Assembly (NCBI GenBank): GCA_900551135.1
Contig: URUX01000076.1
Span: 1-10,560, forward strand
Length of the DNA stretch: 10,560 nt
DNA from: an uncultured Clostridium sp.
Lineage (GTDB): Bacteria; Bacillota; Clostridia; Lachnospirales; Lachnospiraceae
Direction of reading: 5' to 3'
Shown here: positions 1 through 6,117 of the stretch, piece after piece
Layout of the letters: each line of letters begins with the position of its first letter
How positions within the stretch are numbered: position 1 is the stretch's first letter
Notes under the pieces: model-generated
What the model was told of the DNA's origin: nothing
The model's input: only the letters and a program-made list of their open reading frames with translations
Database searches by the model: none
Translations under genes and position numbers: made by a program

Positions 1-35
1 GACAGCCATTTCTTAAAGCCCTTGTTAGTGGACAT
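1..35 (-). CDS. Start of a gene running off the left edge, probably ABC sugar permease (partial)
   Basis: Only the first eleven codons and part of the twelfth are inside the window, reading MSTNKGFKKWL. The ATG at 35-33 is preceded by a perfect AAGGAGG at 50-44, eight bases away, and this ribosome binding site overlaps the TAA stop (51-49) of the gene before it, so the two are almost certainly translated from one message. The short polar, lysine-rich start would fit the cytoplasmic N-terminus of a MalF/UgpA-type permease, and the operon position after a solute-binding lipoprotein makes a permease the best guess. No transmembrane segment is visible in the part present, so the function is inferred from context only. 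Confidence 0.55.
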   Translation of the reverse strand, partial: MSTNKGFKKWL

Positions 36-48
36 GCTCTTTTCCTCC

Positions 49-558
49 TTATCTGAAGAATTTTTCGTACTTTTCTCCCGACAGCGCCCTGAGCCGGCAG
101 CTTTTTAATATCGCTTTCCGGAACTGTTCCGCCTTGTCTGAATCCAGTTTTTCCATCTGTTCTTTCTGAAAAAAACCGGCCTTTCTCAACTGGCGTGCTG
201 TCATTTTTATCAAATCTGCAAGATAACGGTAATGCTCATAAATTTCCATAGAGGTAAATTCCAGGGTATCTGCACAGGCAGTCAAAAAGCAAGCCAATTC
301 CAGGCATTCTGCTTTTTTCCCCTGGCATGCTCCCTGAAACATTCTTTCATAGTCTCTGTCCTTCACCTGTCTGAACTGGCTGATAATATCCTGATAACAT
401 TCCTTTTGCCCGTATCGGGTCTCGCAGAACATCCGGAAGGGGAGGATGTCTGCCAGCATAAAACTGTCTTTTGCCTCCCCCAGCTGCCGGCTTTCTGCCA
501 GCAGCTTTTGTCCGTCCTCCGGAAAGTTTCCTTTCCGAATCTCTTCTAATCTCTTCAT
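49..558 (-). CDS. Small helical protein in the transporter operon, possibly a reduced non-catalytic GH105-like protein
   Basis: A 169-residue soluble, mostly helical protein with no signal peptide or membrane segment. The start lies only four bases after the stop of the solute-binding protein gene and has no clear Shine-Dalgarno, so it is probably translationally coupled; its stop overlaps the ribosome binding site of the next gene. I do not recognise it as a named family. Residues 40-62 align without gaps to residues 149-171 of the GH105 enzyme encoded at 2347-3474 (shared P, F, M, E, Y, D, Q, F), and the ADTLE stretch at 96-100 matches its IDTMD at 222-226. The segment between these blocks is about 17 residues shorter than in the enzyme, and Phe33 sits where the enzyme has its catalytic Asp142. 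The GH105 relation is my inference from reading; a binding, chaperone or regulatory role for the transporter is possible but unproven. Confidence 0.85.
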   Translation of the reverse strand: MKRLEEIRKGNFPEDGQKLLAESRQLGEAKDSFMLADILPFRMFCETRYGQKECYQDIISQFRQVKDRDYERMFQGACQGKKAECLELACFLTACADTLEFTSMEIYEHYRYLADLIKMTARQLRKAGFFQKEQMEKLDSDKAEQFRKAILKSCRLRALSGEKYEKFFR

Positions 559-562
559 AGGT

Positions 563-1954
563 TTATTTGTTTAATACTTCTTCAATGCCTTCCATTAAAA
601 TCTCAGCAGCTTCTTCCACATCATAATCTCCATAGCTTAAACCGCCCATTACGTCATAGTAAATACCGTCGGAGTTCTTTAATGCAGCTGCCTCAAACTT
701 CGGATCCAGAGGGAATGCCACATGAGCCAGTACCTTGCTGTTTGCCTCTGCCACTTTTTCATTCAGAAGTCCGTTATCCTGGCAAACCTTTAAGCCTGCT
801 GCAGAAGCCGGAATACCGCGTTCAGAAGCCATCAGCCTGGCGCCTTCTTCTTCATTTAACAGGAAGTTCAGTAATGCTGCACATTCTGCCGGATGCTCTG
901 TGTTTTCAGAAATTGCAAAGCACATGGAAACTTTTGCAAATCCGCCTTTGAACTCACCCATATCCGTAAATTCTTCACCTACGACAAACTCTTCGCCTTC
1001 GTTTAAAGCGCCTTCAAATTTGGAAGCAGAAGAATCCCACTCAAAAATACCTGCATATCTGCCGTCCATCCACTTCGGGTTTTTATCCAGGGATTCTGCG
1101 CCATCATTTAACAGCGTCTGGATGGTCGGAATTACATGAGCATCTTCTAAAGAAGTAATGAAGTTTAATCCATCCTGAATTTCCTCTGCAGTATACTGGA
1201 GTGCATTGTTCTCAACCCACGGCTTGCCATACTTGGATTCCAGATAGAATACCATAAGGATGGTTCTGTCATACTCATTCACAGCCAGCGGATAGTAATC
1301 CTCTCCCAGCTTCTCTTTAAATACAGGTCCGGCTGCCATTAAATCTGCCAGAGACTTGGGAGTCTCCAATCCTGCTTCTTCATATGTAGACTTATTCCAG
1401 TAGAATATACGGCCAGTCATGGCAACCGGAATACCCTGAAGTTCTCCCGCAATGGTGCAGGCATTTAAGTTGGACTCAGAATACTGGGTTAAATCCAGAA
1501 TATCCGATACCTTGTTTAAATCATAAAATGCAGAGCCGTCTGAACTGAAGGAGGTAATCCAGTTCCAGTTAATCTGGTTCACATCCGGTGCTGTACCGGT
1601 TGCAAAAGAAGCGCTCATCTTGTCTTCCCAGCCGGTCCATGCTGCATACTGTGTTTCCACTGTAATGTTCGGATATGTTTCCATAAACTTCTCAACCGCT
1701 GCAATGGTAGCTTCATGTCTGCCGTCACCGCCCCACCAGCTCATGGTAATGGTAATGGGATCAGTCGTATTTACTTCCAGTCCTTCTGCCGCTGCCGGTT
1801 CTGCTGCTGCAGTCTCTGCGGAAGCCTCTGTCTCTTTTGCAGTCTCTGCCGCTGCAGTAGTTGCCGCTGTATCCTTGCCTCCGCAGGCTGCCAAAGACAT
1901 TGCCATAGCAGATGCTAAAACCAGAGATGCCATTTTTTTCATAGTTCTTCTCAT
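563..1954 (-). CDS. ABC transporter sugar-binding lipoprotein (family 1 extracellular solute-binding protein)
   Basis: A 463-residue lipoprotein that captures an oligosaccharide outside the cell and delivers it to a membrane permease. The start at 1954 is chosen because it gives a proper signal peptide (MRRTMKK, a hydrophobic stretch, then SLAAC with lipidated Cys24) and has a purine-rich GGGAG site at 1961-1968; the frame stays open further upstream to 2026 but that would add a charged extension running up to the operator. Residues 25-60 are an Ala/Thr/Glu-rich linker. The mature part begins near residue 66 with ITMSWWGGDGRHEAT, followed by the usual family features: a TGTAPDV stretch, GIPVAMTGRIFYWNKSTYEEAG, and the hinge-region pattern near the C-terminus. 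Sits first in a minus-strand operon with the small protein and the probable permease, and is divergent from a GH105 hydrolase. The substrate is therefore likely an unsaturated rhamnogalacturonan or other uronate-containing oligosaccharide, but sequence alone cannot settle it. Confidence 0.95.
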   Translation of the reverse strand: MRRTMKKMASLVLASAMAMSLAACGGKDTAATTAAAETAKETEASAETAAAEPAAAEGLEVNTTDPITITMSWWGGDGRHEATIAAVEKFMETYPNITVETQYAAWTGWEDKMSASFATGTAPDVNQINWNWITSFSSDGSAFYDLNKVSDILDLTQYSESNLNACTIAGELQGIPVAMTGRIFYWNKSTYEEAGLETPKSLADLMAAGPVFKEKLGEDYYPLAVNEYDRTILMVFYLESKYGKPWVENNALQYTAEEIQDGLNFITSLEDAHVIPTIQTLLNDGAESLDKNPKWMDGRYAGIFEWDSSASKFEGALNEGEEFVVGEEFTDMGEFKGGFAKVSMCFAISENTEHPAECAALLNFLLNEEEGARLMASERGIPASAAGLKVCQDNGLLNEKVAEANSKVLAHVAFPLDPKFEAAALKNSDGIYYDVMGGLSYGDYDVEEAAEILMEGIEEVLNK

Positions 1955-2020
1955 ATTTTTCTCCCTTTCTCTCTCCTGCCTCCTATGCACTCCTGTCCTG
2001 TACGATGGAATATTTTTCAT

Positions 2021-2036
2021 TTGCAAAGGTTTGCAA
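2021..2036. promoter_or_regulatory. Operator-like site TTGC-N8-GCAA, transporter-proximal copy
   Basis: TTGCAAAGGTTTGCAA: seven-base inverted arms around a GG centre, so nearly the same sequence as the perfect palindrome at 2268-2287. It lies 67 bases upstream of the solute-binding protein start and about 85 bases downstream of the predicted transcription start, in the leader. The symmetry and the TTGC/GCAA arms are typical of LacI-family regulators; the regulator itself is not in the window. Confidence 0.6.
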
Positions 2037-2085
2037 GATAATTTAAAATTTTATGCATATCGCTCATAATATGTCGGCGTATTTC

Positions 2086-2101
2086 TTGCTTTTACGAGCA
2101 A
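2086..2101. promoter_or_regulatory. Operator-like site TTGC-N8-GCAA, middle copy
   Basis: TTGCTTTTACGAGCAA has the same TTGC-N8-GCAA outer arms (inner pair T/A also symmetric) as the other two sites but a less symmetric centre. It falls about 20 to 35 bases downstream of the predicted transporter transcription start, a classical place for repression. Weaker than the other two because the inner bases differ. Confidence 0.4.
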
Positions 2102-2127
2102 ATATGCATTATCTCTGTGGTGTTTTT

Positions 2128-2156
2128 ATGATATCATCCCTATTGCCATCTGTCAA
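2128..2156 (-). promoter_or_regulatory. Sigma-A promoter of the transporter operon
   Basis: On the minus strand TTGACA (2156-2151, exact consensus) is followed after 17 bases by TATCAT (2133-2128, five of six). Predicted transcription start near 2121, giving a leader of about 167 bases before the solute-binding protein start at 1954. Two operator-like sites lie within that leader. Confidence 0.8.
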
Positions 2157-2205
2157 TTGTGTATTTAGCTTAGTTTTTCAATATTTTTTTGTATAGTTTA
2201 TCCAA

Positions 2206-2234
2206 TTTCCTTTAAACAGCAGATATGATATGAT
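2206..2234 (+). promoter_or_regulatory. Possible promoter of the GH105 gene
   Basis: TATGAT at 2229-2234 (overlapping a second TATGAT at 2224-2229) is a good -10 element, but the best -35 at 17 bases is only TTTCCT. An alternative is TTGTAT at 2189-2194 with TTTAAA at 2211-2216. The palindrome at 2268-2287 would lie just downstream of the transcription start. A weak basal promoter would be consistent with a controlled catabolic gene. Confidence 0.35.
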
Positions 2235-2267
2235 TGTAATAAGTAAATAATAATTTGAATTTACCGA

Positions 2268-2287
2268 ATTTGCAAACGTTTGCAAAT
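2268..2287. promoter_or_regulatory. Perfect 20-bp palindromic operator upstream of GH105
   Basis: ATTTGCAAACGTTTGCAAAT is an exact 20-base palindrome with a central CG, the hallmark of LacI/GalR-family operators. It lies 59 bases upstream of the GH105 start and downstream of the candidate -10, suiting repression by blocking elongation or initiation. It also satisfies a loose cre consensus (TGNAANCGNNNNCA), so CcpA binding is an alternative or additional reading. Confidence 0.75.
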
Positions 2288-2346
2288 AATTGTCTGATAT
2301 TTATTTCACAATCATTTTTCATCACTTTAAAAGGAGTATCTGTATT

Positions 2347-3474
2347 ATGGACATACTGGATCGCTATATTGATCAGCTTCTGGATAGAAGCACCCCTCAG
2401 GCACCAATCTGGAATATCGAGAAAATTCGGGAAGGAGCAAAGCCTTCCTGGAACTATATGGACGGCTGTATGATAAACGCTGTCCTGGAACTCTATCAGA
2501 TAAAAAAAGAGCCGAAATATCTGGAATTTGCAGATTCGTTTATTGACTATTTCGTCCTGGAAAACGGACAGATTCGTTCTTATTCCCCAGAGGAATACAA
2601 TCTGGACAATGTCAATGCCGGAAAAACCCTGTTTGATCTGTATGAATTAACCGGAAAAGAAAAATATCGCAAAGCCATGGATACAATCTACGGCCAGCTT
2701 AAGAGCCAGCCCCGTACTTCCACTGGAAATTTCTGGCATAAAAAAATTTATCCCAATCAGATCTGGTTAGACGGACTGTATATGGCCCAGCCTTTCTACA
2801 TGCAGTATGAGGCCACTTATCATAACTGTCAGGGCTGCAGAGACAGCTTCGAGCAGTTTCTCCACGTATATGACTTAATGCGGGACACCCGAAACGGACT
2901 CTATTACCATGCTTATGATGACTCCAAAACTGCATTCTGGTGTGATAAAGTCACCGGATTATCTGATAATTTCTGGCTGAGAGCGCTGGGATGGTATGCC
3001 ATGGCTCTCATTGATACCATGGACGTTATGCCCCCTTCCATGACAGAAGAAAAAAAGCAGCTTGGACAGATTTATAAAGAACTCATTGATTCCATGCTGC
3101 CTTATCAGGACGATGAAACCGGAATGTGGTATCAGGTTGTAAACCATGGCGGTATTTCTCCTAATTATCTGGAAACCTCCGGTTCTGCCATTTTTGCATT
3201 TGCCATTATGAAAAGCGTGCGTTTGGGATTTTTAGACGACAATTATTATGTTTACGGCAAAAAAGCCTTTGACGGCATCTGCCGCACCCGGCTTTCCGAA
3301 AAAAACGGGGATTTGCAGTTAGACGGTATCTGCCTGGTAGCCGGACTTGGCAATAAAGAAATGCGGGAAGGTACTTTTGACTATTATATGAGAGAGCCCA
3401 TTGTAAAAAATGAAGCAAAAGGCGTTGCGCCTTTAATTCTGGCTTATATTGAAGTGATGATGAGAGAATCTTAA
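2347..3474 (+). CDS. GH105-family unsaturated uronyl hydrolase (YteR/YesR-like)
   Basis: A 375-residue cytoplasmic (no signal peptide) alpha/alpha-barrel enzyme that removes the 4,5-unsaturated uronic acid from the non-reducing end of oligosaccharides left by pectin-type lyases, by hydration of the double bond. The ATG at 2347 is chosen because AAGGAG (2331-2336) stands ten bases before it; the frame could extend to a TTG at 2290 but without a site. Visible family features: H131 and the YPNQIWLDG segment with Asp142 as the likely catalytic acid (matching Asp143 of Bacillus YteR), the PFYMQYE helix at 149-155, YHAYDD at 187-192, FWLRALGWY at 209-217, and NYLETSGSAIFAFAI at 273-287. Length is normal for the family. 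It is divergent from the transporter operon and shares its operator type, so it probably processes the imported sugar. Galacturonyl versus glucuronyl specificity cannot be read from the sequence. Confidence 0.92.
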   Translation: MDILDRYIDQLLDRSTPQAPIWNIEKIREGAKPSWNYMDGCMINAVLELYQIKKEPKYLEFADSFIDYFVLENGQIRSYSPEEYNLDNVNAGKTLFDLYELTGKEKYRKAMDTIYGQLKSQPRTSTGNFWHKKIYPNQIWLDGLYMAQPFYMQYEATYHNCQGCRDSFEQFLHVYDLMRDTRNGLYYHAYDDSKTAFWCDKVTGLSDNFWLRALGWYAMALIDTMDVMPPSMTEEKKQLGQIYKELIDSMLPYQDDETGMWYQVVNHGGISPNYLETSGSAIFAFAIMKSVRLGFLDDNYYVYGKKAFDGICRTRLSEKNGDLQLDGICLVAGLGNKEMREGTFDYYMREPIVKNEAKGVAPLILAYIEVMMRES

Positions 3475-3487
3475 AAACATACGCAAA

Positions 3488-3518
3488 CTGGCGGCCTGAA
3501 TTTCGTTCAGACCGCCAG
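3488..3518. terminator. Hairpin between convergent genes, likely bidirectional terminator
   Basis: A 13-base stem with one mismatch (arms CTGGCGGCCTGAA and TTCAGACCGCCAG) and loop TTTCG stands 14 bases after the GH105 stop and 23 bases after the convergent recombinase stop. The run of T is poor on the plus strand and moderate on the minus strand (TTTGCG then TTTTT a few bases on), so termination efficiency is uncertain. Confidence 0.65.
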
Positions 3519-3540
3519 ACATGTTCATTCAAAGCTGTTC

Positions 3541-4383
3541 TTAAATCCGGTAAGCTGCATAAACCTGGGTAGTCGCCATATCAGAATGCCCCAGCATGGC
3601 CTGTACCGCCTGAATATCTGCTCCGCTTCTCAGCAGATGGGCTGCAAATGAATGGCGCAGGGAATGAGGCGTAATATCTGTCTCGATTCCAGCCTTTTCC
3701 CCATAATATTTAATAATCTTCCAAAAGCCCTGACGGGTCATTGCCTTACCGTTGCAGTTTGTAAACAGCCAGTCACTTTCCTGGCCTTTCAGCAGTTCCA
3801 GACGAGCCTGTTCCAGATATACCGTCAGCGCCTTTGTCGCTTTCTTTCCAAAAGGAATTGTCCGCTCCCGCTGGCCATCCCGGCATACCAAAAAACCTAC
3901 GCTTAAATTAATATCGTTCAGCTTCAGGCTGATTAACTCGGATACCCTGATTCCTGTTGCATACAGCAGTTCCAGCATGGCCTTGTCCCGAAGTTCCTTG
4001 GCATTTTTCCCTTCCGGCTGTGCCAATAGGGCCTGTACTTCATCTACTGTCAGTATGACTGGGGCTTTCTTTTCTACTTTAGGCGCTTTTAGCAATTCTG
4101 CCGGATCACGTTTAATCCTGCCATCTGTAAACTCATAATGGAAGAACGCCTTAATTGCTGCCAGTTCTCTGGAAATGGTAGTAGTTGCTTTCCCATTTTT
4201 CTCCAAATAGAGAATATAAGAATTCAGACTGGTCTTTGTGACTTTGTCCACATCTGTAATTCCCTGCCCTCTTAAATATTCTTCCATCTGCACCAAATCA
4301 CGCCGATAAGAAATCTCTGTATTTTTTGAAGTTTTCTTTACATCTCTTAAATAAACTACAAACTCCTGTATATCTTCTGTCAT
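3541..4383 (-). CDS. xerD: XerD-like site-specific tyrosine recombinase with short C-terminus
   Basis: A 280-residue tyrosine recombinase; the family resolves chromosome dimers at dif or acts in phage-type integration. Residues about 3-88 form the N-terminal SAM-like core-binding domain, and about 108-280 the catalytic domain. Catalytic residues seen: Arg146 (ATGIRVSEL), His240 and Arg243 (HSLRHS), His266 (LGHSD) and nucleophile Tyr275 (TTQVY). Two oddities: only five residues follow Tyr275, where XerC/XerD normally carry a helix of about 20 more residues used for contact with the partner protomer; and the beta-hairpin that usually reads GKGNKER reads RDGQRER, leaving no lysine at the usual spot. 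Start at 4383 has AGGGA at 4395-4391. It has its own promoter and sits between catabolic genes without integrase companions, so I favour a host-type Xer protein over a mobile-element integrase, but XerD versus a paralogue is not certain. Confidence 0.85.
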   Translation of the reverse strand: MTEDIQEFVVYLRDVKKTSKNTEISYRRDLVQMEEYLRGQGITDVDKVTKTSLNSYILYLEKNGKATTTISRELAAIKAFFHYEFTDGRIKRDPAELLKAPKVEKKAPVILTVDEVQALLAQPEGKNAKELRDKAMLELLYATGIRVSELISLKLNDINLSVGFLVCRDGQRERTIPFGKKATKALTVYLEQARLELLKGQESDWLFTNCNGKAMTRQGFWKIIKYYGEKAGIETDITPHSLRHSFAAHLLRSGADIQAVQAMLGHSDMATTQVYAAYRI

Positions 4384-4498
4384 ACCTTTCTCCCTGCCTT
4401 AACTGCCTTTTCACGTTCAGCCCGTTCAAGATATTCTCTTATGGGCCGCTTTCAGATGCCTGCCCCCAAAACAGGCCTGAAATGAGCCTTTGACCTAC

Positions 4499-4527
4499 AT
4501 TATAGCGGCAAATTTGGATAAAATCAA
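4499..4527 (-). promoter_or_regulatory. Promoter of the recombinase gene
   Basis: On the minus strand TTGATT (4527-4522) and the exact consensus TATAAT (4504-4499) are separated by 17 bases. Predicted start near 4492 gives a leader of about 109 bases. The remaining part of the 4384-4689 gap holds the hairpin at 4571-4622 and nothing else I can support. Confidence 0.75.
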
Positions 4528-4570
4528 ACACATTTTTCCCACATTTCTTCCGTTTTCCCCATACTTTACA

Positions 4571-4622
4571 TAAAAAATACAACATGTTGAAACCTGCATT
4601 TTTCTGCGCTCAACATGTTGTA
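4571..4622 (-). terminator. Terminator-like hairpin made of two CAACATGTTG palindromes, after the isomerase gene
   Basis: Inverted arms of 13 bases at 4578-4590 and 4610-4622 enclose a 19-base loop, and on the minus strand the stem is followed by A then six T (4577-4572). It lies 68 bases after the stop of the TIM-barrel isomerase, in the right direction to end the kdgF operon. Each arm contains the self-complementary CAACATGTTG, so the two arms could alternatively be a pair of protein-binding sites, centres 31 bases apart. Confidence 0.6.
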
Positions 4623-4689
4623 AAATTTAAGTAAAATTTTTTATTCTTTTTTCTGCAATTTTCAGCCAGACGGCAACTATCCGGCAGCA

Positions 4690-5532
4690 TTATGCCCGGT
4701 TATACACTTCTTTTAAAAATTCCACGTCGCTGTGATACCGCTCTTTATTGGAATTTTCCAGCAGCATGGTAATGTGGGGTTTGGCTTCTTTTATGTGTTT
4801 CATCAACGGCTCATACTGAAACAGTCCCTCTCCCACATAGCGGAAAATCTGATTATTTCCGTCAAATACAAAGTCTTTCATATGCAGCATGGTAATTCTG
4901 TCGCCATAGTAAGCAAAGGCCTGGTCAACGATCTCTTCCTGACAGGAAACCTCTTCCGGATGGATCAGATTAACAGCGTCTAAAATCACCTCCACATTGG
5001 GAGAGTCGATATCCTCTAAAAAGCGTTTCATCATTGCCGGGCTGTACAGCGTATGGTCAAATACCCCTTCTACCCCGACGGTAACTCCCAGCTTCTCTGC
5101 TGCCGACGCAATTTCTCTCATGCTCGTTAACAGCCGCTGGTAAGCAGTTTCTGTAAACGTTTCCGGCGTTACCTTCATGTCCGGCGACAAACGTCCGGTC
5201 TCTGTGCCTACCATGTCCGCACCGATTAGCTTCGCATATTTTAAATGCTCAATAAATTTTGCCACCTCTGCCTGACGCATTGATTCAATGGGATTGATTG
5301 GATTGATATAACATCCCAGCACCGCTACATGGATTCCATTTTTTTCCAGTAATCTGCCGATATAGCGGGCAAATCCCGGGCTGTAATGGCCTGGGGAAAA
5401 ATCATAATCCGATATCGATTTTCCAAAAGCAAGCTGTATCTGGTCAATGCCATTTGCCCGCACCTCTTCAAACAGCGCTTCCATTGGCATTTTGGGACAA
5501 ATATCATGACAGCGCATTCCAAAACTCAGCAT
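4690..5532 (-). CDS. TIM-barrel sugar-phosphate isomerase/epimerase (xylose isomerase-like, AP endonuclease 2 fold)
   Basis: A 280-residue cytoplasmic protein of the xylose isomerase-like TIM-barrel family, whose members (IolE, hydroxypyruvate isomerase, epimerases) move hydrogen or water on sugars using a divalent metal. The expected metal ligands are visible at strand ends: Glu145 (GVEGVFDH), Asp175 (ILDAVN), His207 (LHMKD) and Glu249 (LLEN). The ATG at 5532 is preferred since AAGGAG (5548-5543) is ten bases upstream; a TTG at 5565 would add eleven residues with no better site. It is second in an operon, 54 bases after the kdgF-like gene, which suggests it acts on a product of unsaturated uronate breakdown. 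The precise reaction cannot be read from sequence; an epimerase for another pectin sugar is equally possible. Confidence 0.88.
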   Translation of the reverse strand: MLSFGMRCHDICPKMPMEALFEEVRANGIDQIQLAFGKSISDYDFSPGHYSPGFARYIGRLLEKNGIHVAVLGCYINPINPIESMRQAEVAKFIEHLKYAKLIGADMVGTETGRLSPDMKVTPETFTETAYQRLLTSMREIASAAEKLGVTVGVEGVFDHTLYSPAMMKRFLEDIDSPNVEVILDAVNLIHPEEVSCQEEIVDQAFAYYGDRITMLHMKDFVFDGNNQIFRYVGEGLFQYEPLMKHIKEAKPHITMLLENSNKERYHSDVEFLKEVYNRA

Positions 5533-5586
5533 TTTCTCCACTCTCCTTGCATATCCTTGTTTCAAACACCCCAGTCATTCCAGCTG

Positions 5587-5922
5587 TTAGTTTTCTGTTT
5601 CCAGGAAATCTTCTCTGCATGGAGTGAAAATGTCTAATAATTTTGTATGTTCTACTGCAACAACTCCATGAACCACATTCGGTTCTACATGGTAAATATC
5701 GCCGGCAGCCAGTACCTTATCTTCTTTCCCTTCCTCCTGATAAATCAGAGAACCTTCTACAATATACCCCATCTGCTCATGAGGATGGCTGTGCTTGGCT
5801 CCTACCGCGCCCTTCTCAAACTGAAGTTCTACTGCCATCAGGTTTTTGCTGTAAGAAATAATCTTGCGGACTACTCCTCCGCCTAAATCGGTCACTGGAA
5901 TGGTCTTATTTTCTGTATACAT
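5587..5922 (-). CDS. kdgF: KdgF-like cupin, unsaturated uronate ring-opening enzyme
   Basis: A 111-residue single-domain cupin. KdgF converts 4,5-unsaturated galacturonate or mannuronate monomers into the linear 5-keto-4-deoxyuronate in pectin and alginate breakdown. Metal-binding pattern is clear: His44, His46 and Gln50 in HSHPHEQ, and His85 in PNVVHGV. The C-terminal LLDIFTPCREDF carries Asp97, Phe99 and Arg103, with the same spacing as the catalytic Asp, Phe and Arg reported for characterised KdgF (102, 104, 108 as I recall them). The N-terminal LGGGVVRK and FEKGAVGAKHSHPHEQ also match the family, and length is normal. AGGAGG lies eight bases before the start at 5922. First gene of an operon with the TIM-barrel isomerase, and close to a GH105 enzyme that makes its likely substrate. 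A generic sugar-binding cupin is the alternative, but the tail motif argues for KdgF. Confidence 0.85.
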   Translation of the reverse strand: MYTENKTIPVTDLGGGVVRKIISYSKNLMAVELQFEKGAVGAKHSHPHEQMGYIVEGSLIYQEEGKEDKVLAAGDIYHVEPNVVHGVVAVEHTKLLDIFTPCREDFLETEN

Positions 5923-5963
5923 AGTAATATCCTCCTAATCTGCCATTAATATGTTTTTTCTCT

Positions 5964-5993
5964 ATTATACTCTTTTATATCCGGATACCGCAA
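5964..5993 (-). promoter_or_regulatory. Promoter of the kdgF-isomerase operon
   Basis: On the minus strand the exact TATAAT (5969-5964) is preceded after 18 bases by TTGCGG (5993-5988), a partial -35. The spacer contains a perfect ten-base palindrome TATCCGGATA (5978-5987) that could be a regulator site. No TTGC-N8-GCAA site is present here. Confidence 0.55.
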
Positions 5994-6052
5994 TCTCTTT
6001 TCTGAGGTTTTCAGGTTAAAAATCAACTGCTCTCTCATCTCCCGGATATGCC

Positions 6053-6091
6053 AAAAAGACCCAGAGCAAACATTCATCTGCCCTGAGTCTT
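6053..6091 (-). terminator. Rho-independent terminator of guaB
   Basis: Arms 6079-6091 and 6056-6068 form a 13-base stem on the minus strand with two G-U pairs and a ten-base loop, followed by TTTTT (6057-6053). On the plus strand the same two positions are C-A mismatches, so the hairpin is built for the minus strand. Confidence 0.85.
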
Positions 6092-6117
6092 TCCTATACA
6101 TATTTTCGCAACTGTTT

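Noticed and set aside
1750..1900. GCTGC-rich repetitive stretch as a tandem repeat element
   Set aside because: It encodes the Ala/Thr/Glu linker after the lipobox Cys, a normal low-complexity feature of these lipoproteins, with no regular period.
1620..2069. Long plus-strand open frame of about 149 codons opposite the solute-binding protein
   Set aside because: It is antisense to the signal peptide and Ala-rich linker; its composition simply mirrors the GC-rich codons of the real gene and it has no ribosome binding site.
3206..3532. Minus-strand open frame opposite the GH105 3' end, considered as a continuation of the recombinase C-terminus
   Set aside because: It lies downstream of the recombinase stop in another frame, and its residues do not resemble the XerD C-terminal helix; it runs through the terminator hairpin.
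3541..4383. Recombinase as marker of an integrated mobile element
   Set aside because: No flanking att-like repeats, tRNA, excisionase, phage or transfer genes; neighbours are metabolic and it has a host-like promoter.
5533..5586. Small 24-codon frame overlapping the start of the isomerase (ATG near 5577)
   Set aside because: No ribosome binding site and unrelated out-of-frame product; the 54-base gap is better explained as an intergenic spacer with the AAGGAG of the isomerase.
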